From Myxococcota bacterium (GTDB lineage Bacteria > Myxococcota_A > UBA796 > JAFGLY01): a stretch of 64,000 bases of DNA. Each line of letters begins with the position of its first letter. Position 1 is the first letter of the stretch. Below the pieces are notes generated by a model, which was not told the origin of the DNA, made no database searches, and was given only the letters and a program-made list of their open reading frames with translations. The position numbers were made by a program, and so were the translations under genes. The stretch is taken from positions 1-64,000 of the forward strand of contig JAJRWT010000037.1 in assembly GCA_024276675.1 (NCBI GenBank), written 5' to 3'. This document shows positions 24,733 to 41,287 of this stretch, in pieces.

Positions 24733-25884
24733 TCAAGCCAGGCCATTGGCGGCCAGCAACCTGGGCAGTACCACTGACAGGACCTCCAGGACCTCGTCCA
24801 CCTGCTCCCGGGTGTTTTCCCTTCCCAGGGAAAAGCGCACAGAAGCCCTGGCCAGTTCCACCGGGACGCCCATGGCTGCCAGGACATGGGATGGCTCCCG
24901 GCTGCCCGCCGTGCAGGCCGAACCCGCCGACGCCGCCACGCCGTTCATGTCCAGAGCCATGAGCAGAGCTTCGGAGTCGATGGAGGGAAAGCTCACGTTG
25001 ATGGTACCGGGAAGGCGCTCCGCGGCAAGCCCGTTCACGACGAAGTCGGGACAGATGCGGCGCAGGCCTGACTCGAAACGCTCCCTCAAGGTCTTCAGCC
25101 TGGCGGCATCCGAGGACAAGCGCCTGGCAGCGAGCTGACATGCCTCGCCAAATCCCACGATGGCCGGGACGTTCTCGGTGCCGGCGCGACGGTTGGATTC
25201 GTGGTGCCCCCCCAGGATCAGAGGTGGGAGTTCCAGTCCGCTCCTGACGAAGAGCGCCCCGGCTCCCTTTGGCCCGTAGATCTTGTGGGAAGATATCGTC
25301 AGCAGGTCTACTCCCAGGGCCTTGACATCCAGTGGCAACCTTCCCGCGGCCTGCACCGCGTCACAGTGGAACAGCACGCCCTTTTCGGCCGCGGCCCGGG
25401 CCAACGCCATCACGGGTTGGACCGTGCCCACGTCGTTGTTGGCCGCCATGACCGACAGCAGCAGGGTTCCATCACCCATGGAGGCACGGGCCCTGGCGGG
25501 ATCAACGATTCCGGTGGAGTCCACCTCCAACCACGTCACCCGCGCTCCGGCCCTCTCCAGGGCCCTGGCGGGTTCCAGCACCGCCGGATGTTCGATGGAG
25601 CTGATCAGCAGGTGGCGGCCCCGGTGGCGCCCGGTCTGCCAGGTGCCCAGAATGGCCTGGTTGTCGGCTTCGGTACCTCCGGAAGTGAATACTATCTCTT
25701 CCGGCTGGGCGTTGATCAAGCCAGCCACCTGCTCGCGGGCCCTGTCCAGGGCCCGCCGAGCCCGCTGGCCCGGCCCGTGTACGCTGGAGGGATTCCCGAA
25801 ATGCCTGGACATGTACGGAATCATGGCATCCAGCACCTGGGGATCCACCGGGGTGGTGGCGTTGTGGTCCATGTAGATGCTCAT
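24733..25884 (-). CDS. Cysteine desulfurase, NifS/IscS class
   Basis: 383-residue PLP enzyme that moves sulfur from cysteine to an active-site Cys for Fe-S, thiolation or other sulfur pathways; some members also release selenium. It begins MSIYMDHNATTPVDPQV and has FTSGGTEADNQAI, SIEHPAVLEPAR, the PLP Lys in ISSHKIYGPKGAGAL (about residue 203), RAGTENVPAIVGFGEA, and the catalytic Cys in GSACTAGSREPSHVL (about residue 325), placing it in group I. Start ATG 25884 has AGGGCAGGG upstream; the frame is open to 26004. It is a lone gene with no iscU, iscA or tusA beside it. Confidence 0.92.
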   Translation of the reverse strand: MSIYMDHNATTPVDPQVLDAMIPYMSRHFGNPSSVHGPGQRARRALDRAREQVAGLINAQPEEIVFTSGGTEADNQAILGTWQTGRHRGRHLLISSIEHPAVLEPARALERAGARVTWLEVDSTGIVDPARARASMGDGTLLLSVMAANNDVGTVQPVMALARAAAEKGVLFHCDAVQAAGRLPLDVKALGVDLLTISSHKIYGPKGAGALFVRSGLELPPLILGGHHESNRRAGTENVPAIVGFGEACQLAARRLSSDAARLKTLRERFESGLRRICPDFVVNGLAAERLPGTINVSFPSIDSEALLMALDMNGVAASAGSACTAGSREPSHVLAAMGVPVELARASVRFSLGRENTREQVDEVLEVLSVVLPRLLAANGLA

Positions 25885-26096
25885 CCCTGCCCTCGGCTGG
25901 AATAGGGTTGTCGGGGTCGGGCTGGGAACCCGCTGGCGGCATCTATCCAATCCGACGGCGGTCTGACAACAGGACCCCGGCCCGGTCCTGGCGGCAGAAC
26001 CCACGAGCCCCGTGACAAGGGGCTGTGGCGAGGCCGTGGCCGGTTGGCGCGAGAAATATCAACGCCGATTGTCCAGCATGGAATGAACCAGGCAAT

Positions 26097-26642
26097 CTAC
26101 TGGGTGTAGCTCTCCGGTTGGGCCTCGAACTTGGGCTTGCAGCCAGGACAGCAGAAAGCGTAGTAATGCCCGCCATACTCGCTCACCGGTGTACTCTCCG
26201 ATACGGTGAAGGTCTTGCCGGATACGGGACAGACGGCCTGGACTCCGGGTTCGGGCGCCGAGGGGAAATACCTGGATGCGCTCTCGGTGCCCTGGCTGTC
26301 GGACTTGGAGTATTTCTGGGGATCGGCGTCGAACTTGGGCTTGCATCCCGGGCAGCAGAAGGCATAGTACTTGCCGTCGTGTTCCGAGGTCAGGGTGGCC
26401 GAGGTAACCTGGAAGGTCTCTCCCGTCACGGGACAAACTGCCATATCGCCCGGTTGAGGTTCCTGGTCGAAGACGGTGCTGGCGCTGGTGGTGCTGGTTG
26501 CGCTGTGCTCGCTGGCTGCCTGAGAATCGTACTGTGAGTGCTGCGTGCAGGACGGCTTCCCACAGTCGGCTTGAGCAGGCGCTGCCTCGAAGGACAACAG
26601 CAGGATGAAGGGGGCGACGAAAAGGGTCGGGTGAGCGCGCAT
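26097..26642 (-). CDS. Exported protein with two YHS domains
   Basis: 181 residues with a signal peptide (LFVAPFILLLSFEAAPAQA). The mature protein has a Cys pair (ADCGKPSC), a Ser/Thr linker, and two tandem YHS/TRASH-like modules, each with CPVTGETF or CPVSGKTF and then YYAFCCPGCKPKF about 25 residues later. Each module offers four Cys (one plus C-C-x-x-C), suited to binding Cu, Ni, Zn or a similar ion, so this is probably a periplasmic metal-binding or metallochaperone protein. The two modules are about 60% alike, indicating internal duplication. AAGGAG precedes the ATG. The nearest metal pump is the operon at 27-33 kb. Confidence 0.85.
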   Translation of the reverse strand: MRAHPTLFVAPFILLLSFEAAPAQADCGKPSCTQHSQYDSQAASEHSATSTTSASTVFDQEPQPGDMAVCPVTGETFQVTSATLTSEHDGKYYAFCCPGCKPKFDADPQKYSKSDSQGTESASRYFPSAPEPGVQAVCPVSGKTFTVSESTPVSEYGGHYYAFCCPGCKPKFEAQPESYTQ

Positions 26643-26878
26643 GTCGTTTCTCCTTGTCTTGGCGTGCGATACGTTCAACACGCCCTCTGCAAGGCCTATG
26701 CCATGAAATGCCCCCCCCGTCCAGGCCAGTTTCCAGGATGCATGGTATCTTTCATCACAAACCGCTCTCCCGCAATGCCCAATATTCTCCAGTTGCCTGA
26801 ACAATATTCTCCCTCTCCGCCCACCCGCTCCAATCCTTCCCATTCCAAAGCTCGCAGCAGGCCGACTCCGGCCATTGG

Positions 26879-27406
26879 ATGAACCGAAAAGACATGCACG
26901 CCAGTAACCACTTGCCGAACCACGTCCTGCCCCTCCTGATGATGGCGCCGTTGCTGTGCACCGCCTGCCAGCCCAGCGTGCTCATCGACACCCAGGTGTG
27001 GCTCCCATGGGAATACTCCCGAAAGATCTCCGTCGATGCTCCCCGGTGGATGGTCCTCCACATCGACGTTCCCAAGACGGGCGAGTTCGCCTGGACCATG
27101 GGCCTGCTCTGCGAGCCCCTGGAAGAAGATCTCCAGACCTGGATGCTCTTCGAAAGGTTTGGTTGCGCCAGATCCGGCATCGTCGAGTCCTGGCTGCAGG
27201 AAGCCAGCCCCGACGACATTGATTTTTTCGGCTGCAACCTGGAAACCATCTCCTACTACGACACCATATCCTCGGCCTCCGGGCAATCCGGCGCCATATC
27301 TCCGCCGGACGGGGTGCTCCATGATTCCGTACAGGTCTTCACCAGCAAAACCAGCGACTTCGGTTGCAGCAGCGGAGAGGAATCCGTTTCCCTGACCCTG
27401 CGATGA
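26879..27406 (+). CDS. Lipoprotein of unknown function
   Basis: 175 residues; the signal peptide ends in a good lipobox (PLLCTA-C at residue 30). The mature domain contains several Trp and acidic residues (for example FAWTMGLLCEPLEEDLQTWMLFERFGC) and five Cys, suggesting a small disulfide-bonded extracytoplasmic beta domain. I recognise no family. ATG 26879 gives a long n-region; ATG 26894 is an alternative. It converges with the RND-TolC gene, separated by a strong hairpin. Confidence 0.7.
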   Translation: MNRKDMHASNHLPNHVLPLLMMAPLLCTACQPSVLIDTQVWLPWEYSRKISVDAPRWMVLHIDVPKTGEFAWTMGLLCEPLEEDLQTWMLFERFGCARSGIVESWLQEASPDDIDFFGCNLETISYYDTISSASGQSGAISPPDGVLHDSVQVFTSKTSDFGCSSGEESVSLTLR

Positions 27407-27415
27407 CGGTCAGGA

Positions 27416-27445
27416 GCCGGGGGCCTGCATGCACGGGCCCCCGGC
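27416..27445. terminator. Strong bidirectional hairpin between convergent genes
   Basis: GCCGGGGGCC and GGCCCCCGGC form a perfect 10-bp stem around a 10-nt loop (27426-27435), located 10 bp after the stop at 27406 and 34 bp from the stop at 27480. It lacks a U tract, as is common in high-GC genomes. Confidence 0.65.
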
Positions 27446-27479
27446 CCGCTCCAGGGTGCCAGGCTGTCCGTGTCTTGGG

Positions 27480-30400
27480 TCAATAGCTCCCCATGGCCAC
27501 TCGCAGGTCCACGATGTCCAGGTCGCGCTCCATCCTCTCCGCCAGGGCTGCCATCTGGGCCTGGAGCAGGGCCAGCCTGGCCTGGTCCACCTCCAGCCAG
27601 GTGCCGGAACCCGCACTCAGGGCTCTGGTGGCCAATTCCAGGTTTTCGCGAGCCAGGGCCACCTGCTGCTGCGCCGCATCCACGGCGGAGCGCGAGCGTT
27701 GAACACGCTCCCACGCGTTGCGCACCTGCTCCTGGGCGAGCTGCGTCTGCTGCTGGGCCACCAGTCGGGCCTGGCGTTGCTTGCTGGCTTCCTGCCTGGC
27801 CTGCGCCAGCCGCAGGCCACCGTCCCAGAAGTTCCAGTTGGCCTCGAAAATGAGCATCCAGAAGGTGTTTTCACCCAGGAAACCCGTGTTGTCGGTGTAG
27901 GTGTAGGAGAACACCCCGTCAACCGTGGGCAGCCATTCCAGTTTCTTTGCCACGAGTGAACATCGAGCCGCTCGCACCCGCTCCGCGGCCGCCATGAGAT
28001 CAGGGCGCCTGGAACGTGCCTCGCTCAGGGCCTGGTCCAGCGAGGAAGGTGGCTCCGGGGAGGGCGGCAGAAGCGGCTCGCTTCCGCGCTCCAGGCCGGT
28101 CATCCGGACGAAGGTCTCGTCCGCCTGGGCCAGGGATTCCTCCGCCTTGCCCAGCTCTCTGCGGGCCTGGGCCACGGAGAGCTTTGCCTGTACCAACGCT
28201 CGGGGCGGTTGCAGGCCCGCATCCACTTGCCTCTCCACCAGCTCCAGCCCGTGCTGTGCTGTCTCCACGGCCTGAGCGGCCAACTTCCGGCTCTCAATTG
28301 CCACTGCCAGACCATAGTAGGCATGCGCGAGGGTCGAACGGAGTCGGACACGCGTGCTGTCCTGGTCGTGGCGAGCGGCGTCCACGCTGCGGTACGCCCC
28401 CCGCAGCAGCGGCAGCGCGCTGGCGTTCAGGATGGGCTGCACCACGCTGAAATTGGCTCCCAGGGCGGTTTTCTGCTGGATGATGATGGGGTCGCCCAGG
28501 TCGATGTCGCCCAGAATCGAAGCCAGTTCGTCGGAGGTGCTGAACATCTCGGAGGGATCGAAGGAGATCTCGTACTGGTTCAGGGTGTAGGATCCCGAGA
28601 CACTCAGCTTGGGAGAGAGCAGCGACAGGGCCTGACCCCGCAGGGTTTCCACCTGGACGGTGGACTCTGCCGAGATGGCAAGGTCCAGGTTGTTCTGTTG
28701 CGCGGCTTCCCAGGCCTGCTCCAGGCTCACCGGCGCTGCCGAGGCCTGCCGGGGTGCAAGCGCAACGAACAACAACACGATCCCCTTGGCCGCCACCAGC
28801 AGCACTCGCTCGCCCCGCTTGCCAGACCTGGAGAGGAACTTGTCCCAGAGCTTTCGGGCATCTTCCAGAACCAGGTACATCACGGGCACCAGCACCAGGG
28901 TGAGCACGGTGGCGAAGGCCAGGCCGAAGATCACCGCCACCGCCATGGGGCCCCAGAACTGCGCGCTGTCGCCTCCCGTGAGCAACCTGCCCTGCTCAAA
29001 ATCGAAGCTCACCCCCGTGGCCATGGGCACCAGCCCCAGTATGGTGGTCACGGCCGTGAGCATTACGGGCCGAAAACGGGTCATGCCGCCACGAACCAGG
29101 GCATCTTGCAGGTCATGCCCACGCGCTCGTAGCTTTTCCACGTAGTCCAGCAGCACTATGCCGTTGTTCACCACCACTCCGGCCAGGGAAATCACGCCTA
29201 TTCCGGTCATGATCACGCCAAAGGAGGTGCCCGTGAAGATCAACCCCCAGAGCACTCCCACCAGCGAAAGCACGACGGTGGCCATGATGATGAGGGGCAG
29301 GCGGAAGCTGTTGAACTGGGCCACGAGCACGAAGGCGATGAGAGCGATGGCGTAGCCGAAGGCCCGTGACAGGAAAGCCTGGGCCTCGCGCTGCTTGTCG
29401 TCGGCTCCGCCCAGATCCAGGGTGTAGCCGTCCGAAAGTCTTCCACTGGCCCGAAACCTGGCCAGAAGAGCCTCCACGTTGCTCCTGACGGCGTTCTCGT
29501 TGTAGCCTTCGGCCACGTCTCCGCCGATGGTGACCACCAGCTCCCTGTCCACGTGGTGTATGGCGCCGCTGCCCCCGGCAAGCCCATAGGAGGCCACTGC
29601 CGACAGAGGCACCTGGAAGGTCTTGGGGCTCTTGTCCAGGCGCCCGGGCAGGCGCAGGGAGATGACGCTGGGGAGATCGTCCCTGAAACGGGGATCCAGC
29701 TCGACGGTGATGTCGTACTCGTCCTTGCCGTCGTGCAGGGTGCTTGCCTTAGTGCCGCTCAGGGCCGTTCGCACGGTGTTGGCCACCACTGCCGTGCTGA
29801 CGCCGATGCGGCGGGCGGCACCACGGTCCACCCGCAGGCGCATCTCGGGCCTGCCGACCCGGTAGTCATGAGAAAGGTCGGTGACTCCGTCAACGCTGCG
29901 CATGTCTTCCATGATGAGGCTGGCCAACGCACCCACCTGGTGGAAGTCATCCCCGGCCACCTGGACGGAGATGGCATCCCCCACGGGCGGACCCATGCGC
30001 TCCTTTTCCACGTTGATCTCCGCACCTGGAATGCTGGCCACCGCGGCTCTGATCTTGTCGATGGTCACGACAGTGCTCTCTACGCGGCTCTTGTCTCCCC
30101 TGGCCGCATCGTTGCGGGTCGGCAGGAAATCAACCGTGATCCTGGCCTGGTTTTCGGCGTTCTGACTACCCGAGAGGCCCCCACCCGAAACACCGGTTTC
30201 GGCCACGTACACGTCCACGTTTTCCAGCCTGGCCAGCACCGACTCCACCTTCCGCACCACCGCGTCGGTGGCGTCCAGGTCGGTGCCGTCGGCCATGCGG
30301 ATCGTGATGGTTGCTCTCGATGGATCCACATTGGGAAAAAACTCGGTGCCGTGGTTCAGGAAGGCATAGGCCACGATGGTGGACAGCAGGGTCGCCAATC

Positions 30401-31967
30401 CCAGGCCGGCAGCCAGGTACCGATGTTCGATGGCCGCTCGAAGCAGGCGCCGGTAGGCCAGCATCACCCGGCTGTCGGTCTCCATCACGTCCTTGCGAGT
30501 AATACCGGAACGCTTCAGGAACCTGGAGGTGATCACGGGCAGCACCCCCAGAGCCACCACGAGTGAACTCAGCAGTACGATGATCACGGTCTTTGGCAGG
30601 TAGCCCATGAACTCGCCCATGATCCCGGTCCAGAACACCAGCGGCAGGAAGGCCACCACCGTGGTTGCCGTGGAAGCGGCCACCGCCATGGCCACTTCGC
30701 CGGTTCCATCGATGCTGGCCTGCCACGGCCCCTTGCCGGTCTCGGCGTGGCGATAGATGTTTTCCACGATGACGATGCCGTTGTCCACCAACATGCCAAG
30801 GGCCAGAATCAGGCTGAACAGGACGATCATGTTCAGCGTGAACCCCAGCGCTTCGATGACGGCGAAGCTCATGAGCATGCTCAGGGGAATGGCCAGACCG
30901 ATGAACAGGCTGTTGCGGATACCCATGAAAAAGAAGATCACGACAACCACCAGGAGAAGTGCCGTGATGATGTTGTTTTCCAACTCGGTGACCATGTCGC
31001 GAATCATGTCGGAACGGTCCGACAGGATCCGATAGCTCACGCCATCCGCCCATCCCTGGCTCTGTTCCTTCACCAGGCGCTTCACCTCGTCGCCGATGTC
31101 GATGATGTTGGCGCCGGCCCTCTTGGTGATGGCCAGAGATACGGCCGGCTGCCCATTCATACGAGCGTAGCTGGTGGCATCCTCGAAGCCGTCCACCACC
31201 CTGCCCAGGTCGCGCACGAACACGGGCTTGCCCCCGACTCGCTTCACCGCCACCTGCTCCACCTGCCGGGCTTCGGAAAACTCCCCGGGGACCCGCACCA
31301 GGAAGCTCCCGTCGCCGGTGACAACGGCGCCGCCGGGTATGTTGACGTTTTCGTTCCCCACGGCGCCGATGATGTCGTTGAGGCTCAGGCCGTACACGGC
31401 CAGCCTCCTGGGGTCCACCTGCACCCGTATCTCGCGGGTGAGTCCGCCGCTGACACGGGTGTCCAGGACGCCGGAAATGCGGAGGATGTCGTCTTCCAGG
31501 GACTCGGCATAGCCCTGGAGCTGCTCCTGGTCCGCGTGGCCGGCGATGGTGACGATCATGATGGGCCAGTCGCTCATGGAGATCTCGCGAATGGAGGAAT
31601 CCTCCGTGTCTTCCGGCAAGCTGGAGCCAGCCCGGTTCACGCGATCCCGCACCCGTTGCAGGGCGTCCTCGATGACGACCTCGGGTTCGAACTCCAGGAC
31701 GATGAGCGACAGACCCTCCGCGGAGGTGGATGTCATCTTGGCCAGGTCCTTTATGCCCGCCAGCTCGTTTTCGATGGGGATGGTCACCAGGGATTCGATG
31801 TCCTCTGGGCTGACCCCCATGTAGGGAGTGGTCACCATGACGTAGGGGATCTTTATGTCCGGGGAGGACTCGCGGGGGAGGCTCAGATAGCTCACCACCC
31901 CGAACACGAAGATGCTCAACACCACCAGCGCCACGGCCGGGGCATGCCCAACCAGTTGCTTGATCAT
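27480..31967 (-). CDS. RND efflux pump fused to a TolC-type outer-membrane factor
   Basis: 1,495 residues in one uninterrupted frame. Residues 1 to about 1045 form a complete AcrB-like (HAE) RND permease: N-terminal helix, porter domain (PRESSPDIKIPYVMV...), TM4 with GMLVDNGIVIVENIYRHAETG (Asp-Asn rather than Asp-Asp in the proton relay), and C-terminal VLTLVLVPVMYLVLED. A basic stretch and hydrophobic segment (LLVAAKGIVLLFVALAP) ending in an A-S-A site at about residue 1076 then lead into a full-length TolC-like domain (SLEQAWEAAQQNNLDLAI, coiled-coil repeats such as RLAQARQEASKQRQARL). The linker looks like a signal peptide, so cleavage could release the outer-membrane part. A GTG at the linker with GGGGCGAG upstream could also allow internal initiation. 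It is the last gene of the tetR-adaptor-pump operon. Confidence 0.88.
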   Translation of the reverse strand: MIKQLVGHAPAVALVVLSIFVFGVVSYLSLPRESSPDIKIPYVMVTTPYMGVSPEDIESLVTIPIENELAGIKDLAKMTSTSAEGLSLIVLEFEPEVVIEDALQRVRDRVNRAGSSLPEDTEDSSIREISMSDWPIMIVTIAGHADQEQLQGYAESLEDDILRISGVLDTRVSGGLTREIRVQVDPRRLAVYGLSLNDIIGAVGNENVNIPGGAVVTGDGSFLVRVPGEFSEARQVEQVAVKRVGGKPVFVRDLGRVVDGFEDATSYARMNGQPAVSLAITKRAGANIIDIGDEVKRLVKEQSQGWADGVSYRILSDRSDMIRDMVTELENNIITALLLVVVVIFFFMGIRNSLFIGLAIPLSMLMSFAVIEALGFTLNMIVLFSLILALGMLVDNGIVIVENIYRHAETGKGPWQASIDGTGEVAMAVAASTATTVVAFLPLVFWTGIMGEFMGYLPKTVIIVLLSSLVVALGVLPVITSRFLKRSGITRKDVMETDSRVMLAYRRLLRAAIEHRYLAAGLGLATLLSTIVAYAFLNHGTEFFPNVDPSRATITIRMADGTDLDATDAVVRKVESVLARLENVDVYVAETGVSGGGLSGSQNAENQARITVDFLPTRNDAARGDKSRVESTVVTIDKIRAAVASIPGAEINVEKERMGPPVGDAISVQVAGDDFHQVGALASLIMEDMRSVDGVTDLSHDYRVGRPEMRLRVDRGAARRIGVSTAVVANTVRTALSGTKASTLHDGKDEYDITVELDPRFRDDLPSVISLRLPGRLDKSPKTFQVPLSAVASYGLAGGSGAIHHVDRELVVTIGGDVAEGYNENAVRSNVEALLARFRASGRLSDGYTLDLGGADDKQREAQAFLSRAFGYAIALIAFVLVAQFNSFRLPLIIMATVVLSLVGVLWGLIFTGTSFGVIMTGIGVISLAGVVVNNGIVLLDYVEKLRARGHDLQDALVRGGMTRFRPVMLTAVTTILGLVPMATGVSFDFEQGRLLTGGDSAQFWGPMAVAVIFGLAFATVLTLVLVPVMYLVLEDARKLWDKFLSRSGKRGERVLLVAAKGIVLLFVALAPRQASAAPVSLEQAWEAAQQNNLDLAISAESTVQVETLRGQALSLLSPKLSVSGSYTLNQYEISFDPSEMFSTSDELASILGDIDLGDPIIIQQKTALGANFSVVQPILNASALPLLRGAYRSVDAARHDQDSTRVRLRSTLAHAYYGLAVAIESRKLAAQAVETAQHGLELVERQVDAGLQPPRALVQAKLSVAQARRELGKAEESLAQADETFVRMTGLERGSEPLLPPSPEPPSSLDQALSEARSRRPDLMAAAERVRAARCSLVAKKLEWLPTVDGVFSYTYTDNTGFLGENTFWMLIFEANWNFWDGGLRLAQARQEASKQRQARLVAQQQTQLAQEQVRNAWERVQRSRSAVDAAQQQVALARENLELATRALSAGSGTWLEVDQARLALLQAQMAALAERMERDLDIVDLRVAMGSY

Positions 31968-31969
31968 GG

Positions 31970-33073
31970 CTATCCCCCGGCGCCGGCGAAGTTGGCACGC
32001 CCGTTCACGCAGCAGGTGCCCAGGCGGGAAACCAGGAGGGCATCACCCTGGGACAGATCCCGATGACCCGTCATGATGACGTTTTCCCCCAGTTGGAGCC
32101 CGGAGGAGATCAGCACCTGGTCATGGACGATCTCGCCCGTCTCCACGGGACGCCAGACCGCCCGCCCTCCTTCGTCCACGAACACTCCAACTCCATCCAG
32201 ACGGGTCACCAACCAGTCCAGGGGAATCACCACCTGTCCCTCGGCCACCTCCCTGAAGAGCGTGACGCTGGCGATCATGCCCGGCAACAGCGTGCGGTCC
32301 TCGTTGGGCACCTCCACATCCACCAGGAAGCTCCGGGTGTCAAGGTCGGCGGCGGGATCGATGTGCAGCACCCTGCCCTGCAGCGCCGTCGCCCCGGCGT
32401 CGGTGGTCACCAGGACGGTGGCACCCTTCTGGATGACCAGGATGTCACGATCCGACAGGCTGACGGTAACATGCACGGGATCGAGCTTTACCAGCCGTAT
32501 CGCTGGCGCGCCCGGTGCCAGGACCTCGCCCCGTTCAAGGTCCACCCGGCTGACGACCCCGGCAAAAGGAGCCGTAATTATGGAGCGAGCCACCTGTATC
32601 TCGGCCAGGTCCAGGGAGGCCTTGGCCACGCGGGCCTGCGTGCTGGCTGCCAAAAGCTGCGCTTCACTGGCCAGGTCGCCCAGCTTCCGCACACGCTCCA
32701 ACTCTGCCTCGGCCAGTTGGTAGCTGGCCAGGGCCTGCTCGCGCCTGGCCACGGCCGTGGATGTGTCCACCCTGGCCAGGGCCTGCCCACTCCGCACCGT
32801 CTGCCCCGTCTCCACCAGCACCGCTTCCACGAAGCCGCCCGTGGAGCTGGCCAGCAGGGCATCGGCCGAACCCGTGACTTCTCCGGGAAGCTGAAGCTCC
32901 AGACCCGCTGCCGAGGGGCGGATGGTGGCCTCCTCGACCCTTGTCAGCCGCGGGCCTGCCTGGGACTGCTCAAGCCCAGCCACGGAAACGGAGCCCTGCT
33001 GATCCGCCGGAACGGCAGCGCAACCCCACAGCAGGGGCGCCAACGAGAAAACGCAAAGACAAGCATGGTTCAC
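31970..33073 (-). CDS. RND periplasmic adaptor lipoprotein (HlyD/AcrA family)
   Basis: 367 residues with a lipobox (APLLWG-C at residue 18). The order is typical of membrane-fusion proteins: a lipoyl/barrel-sandwich half (VEAVLVETGQTVRSGQALARVD), a short alpha-hairpin (residues about 105-160), the second lipoyl half (IITAPFAGVVSRVDLERGEVLAPGAPAIRL), a beta-barrel and a membrane-proximal domain. It links the inner-membrane RND pump with the outer-membrane factor. Its ATG overlaps the tetR stop (ATGA), and its stop lies 2 nt before the pump ATG, so all three genes are translationally coupled. Confidence 0.92.
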   Translation of the reverse strand: MNHACLCVFSLAPLLWGCAAVPADQQGSVSVAGLEQSQAGPRLTRVEEATIRPSAAGLELQLPGEVTGSADALLASSTGGFVEAVLVETGQTVRSGQALARVDTSTAVARREQALASYQLAEAELERVRKLGDLASEAQLLAASTQARVAKASLDLAEIQVARSIITAPFAGVVSRVDLERGEVLAPGAPAIRLVKLDPVHVTVSLSDRDILVIQKGATVLVTTDAGATALQGRVLHIDPAADLDTRSFLVDVEVPNEDRTLLPGMIASVTLFREVAEGQVVIPLDWLVTRLDGVGVFVDEGGRAVWRPVETGEIVHDQVLISSGLQLGENVIMTGHRDLSQGDALLVSRLGTCCVNGRANFAGAGG

Positions 33074-33705
33074 CTGGATTCCCCTTTCGACGATGATCCC
33101 GCACCGTTGAAGAAGATGTCGAGAAGACGTCCTGGCAGATCGTCCGGCCTGTGGTCCTCCAGCAGCGCGATCATCACGCGAATGTTGGTCATGCCGATGA
33201 AAGCGAGAACCAGGTCGTCCAGGTCCAGGTCCGCCCGGATCTCGCCCCTGCCCACCCCCTCCCGAAAGAGGCTCTTCAGCACCTCTCCGTTCTGCCGGTG
33301 GAGCGACAGCATGTCTATTTTCGGCTGCTGCCTGCTCGTGGGATGCTGGGCGGTCATCAACAGGCGGAGCACGTGGGGATTGTCCAGGACGCTACGCAGA
33401 AAAGCCTCGATGAAGCAGGAGAGCTGCTGGCGGAGCGTGGTGCCGCAGGCACAGGCGTCCTGGACGATCTTCCCGAAGGCGGCCATGTGGGTCCGGATGG
33501 TCTCGCGAAAGAGCACCTCTTTGCTGCCGAAATAGTAGTAGAGAGCCGGTTTCGTGCAGCCCACGGCCTCCACCACCTGCCGTACCGAGGTTGAGCCATA
33601 GCCCTGGATGGCAAAGAGACGCGTGGCCTCGCCCAGGATCCGACTTTTCAAGTCCGGCGAGTCCTGCGGGCCGAGGGTGTCGGGAGATGATGGCTCTGTT
33701 CCCAT
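33070..33705 (-). CDS. TetR/AcrR-family repressor
   Basis: 211 residues. The N-terminal helix-turn-helix is clear (ILGEATRLFAIQGYGSTSVRQVVEAVGCTKPALYYYFGSKEVLF), followed by an all-alpha ligand-binding domain with three nearby Cys in QDACACGTT. ATG 33705 is preferred because AGGTGA lies 6 nt upstream; GTG 33714 is possible. As first gene of the efflux operon, with two inverted operator-like palindromes 50-100 bp upstream, it probably autoregulates the operon and is released by a pump substrate. Confidence 0.92.
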   Translation of the reverse strand: MGTEPSSPDTLGPQDSPDLKSRILGEATRLFAIQGYGSTSVRQVVEAVGCTKPALYYYFGSKEVLFRETIRTHMAAFGKIVQDACACGTTLRQQLSCFIEAFLRSVLDNPHVLRLLMTAQHPTSRQQPKIDMLSLHRQNGEVLKSLFREGVGRGEIRADLDLDDLVLAFIGMTNIRVMIALLEDHRPDDLPGRLLDIFFNGAGSSSKGESR

Positions 33706-33756
33706 TGTCTTCACCTGCTTGTTTTCTCTTCGTGGTTTTCAGGTCGGAGCGTACCT

Positions 33757-33805
33757 ACCTACCGTTAGGTATATGCCATGCGGGTATTTACCTAACGGTA
33801 GGTAA
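33757..33805. promoter_or_regulatory. Paired TetR-type operators
   Basis: TTACCTAACGGTAGGTAA (33788-33805) is a 7+4+7 inverted repeat. Its reverse complement core ACCTACCGTTAGGTA lies at 33757-33771, so the two sites form a larger inverted pair 32 bp apart start to start (about three helical turns). They sit upstream of tetR at 33705 and on the other side face the giant lipoprotein gene at 34012, which could also be affected. Confidence 0.8.
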
Positions 33806-34011
33806 TCTCCCTCCACGAGAACTGTCAAGCGAAAAGGAACGCTGGAATCACCGGGACAGGCATAGCAGAGTCGGAAGAAGCCAGGCCACGGTCCTCCGCC
33901 TGCAAGACACTCAATGCCTGAAGCTGCTTTACATGGTATTTACAAGAAGTATCTACCTGAGGTACGCTTATGTGCTCCCTGCGAAAGAGCCTACGACCGG
34001 ACGAGGTCTCC

Positions 34012-41229
<7,218 letters not shown>

Positions 41230-41287
41230 TCACATGCACTGGCCGTCGTGCCCATGAGCCGTCGTTGCAAGTGAGCCCCCCAATCCA

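Noticed and set aside
33837..34011. Additional small gene before the giant lipoprotein
   Set aside because: Upstream Met codons in frame lead only to a non-hydrophobic extension. The lipoprotein signal starts cleanly at 34012 with GAGG.
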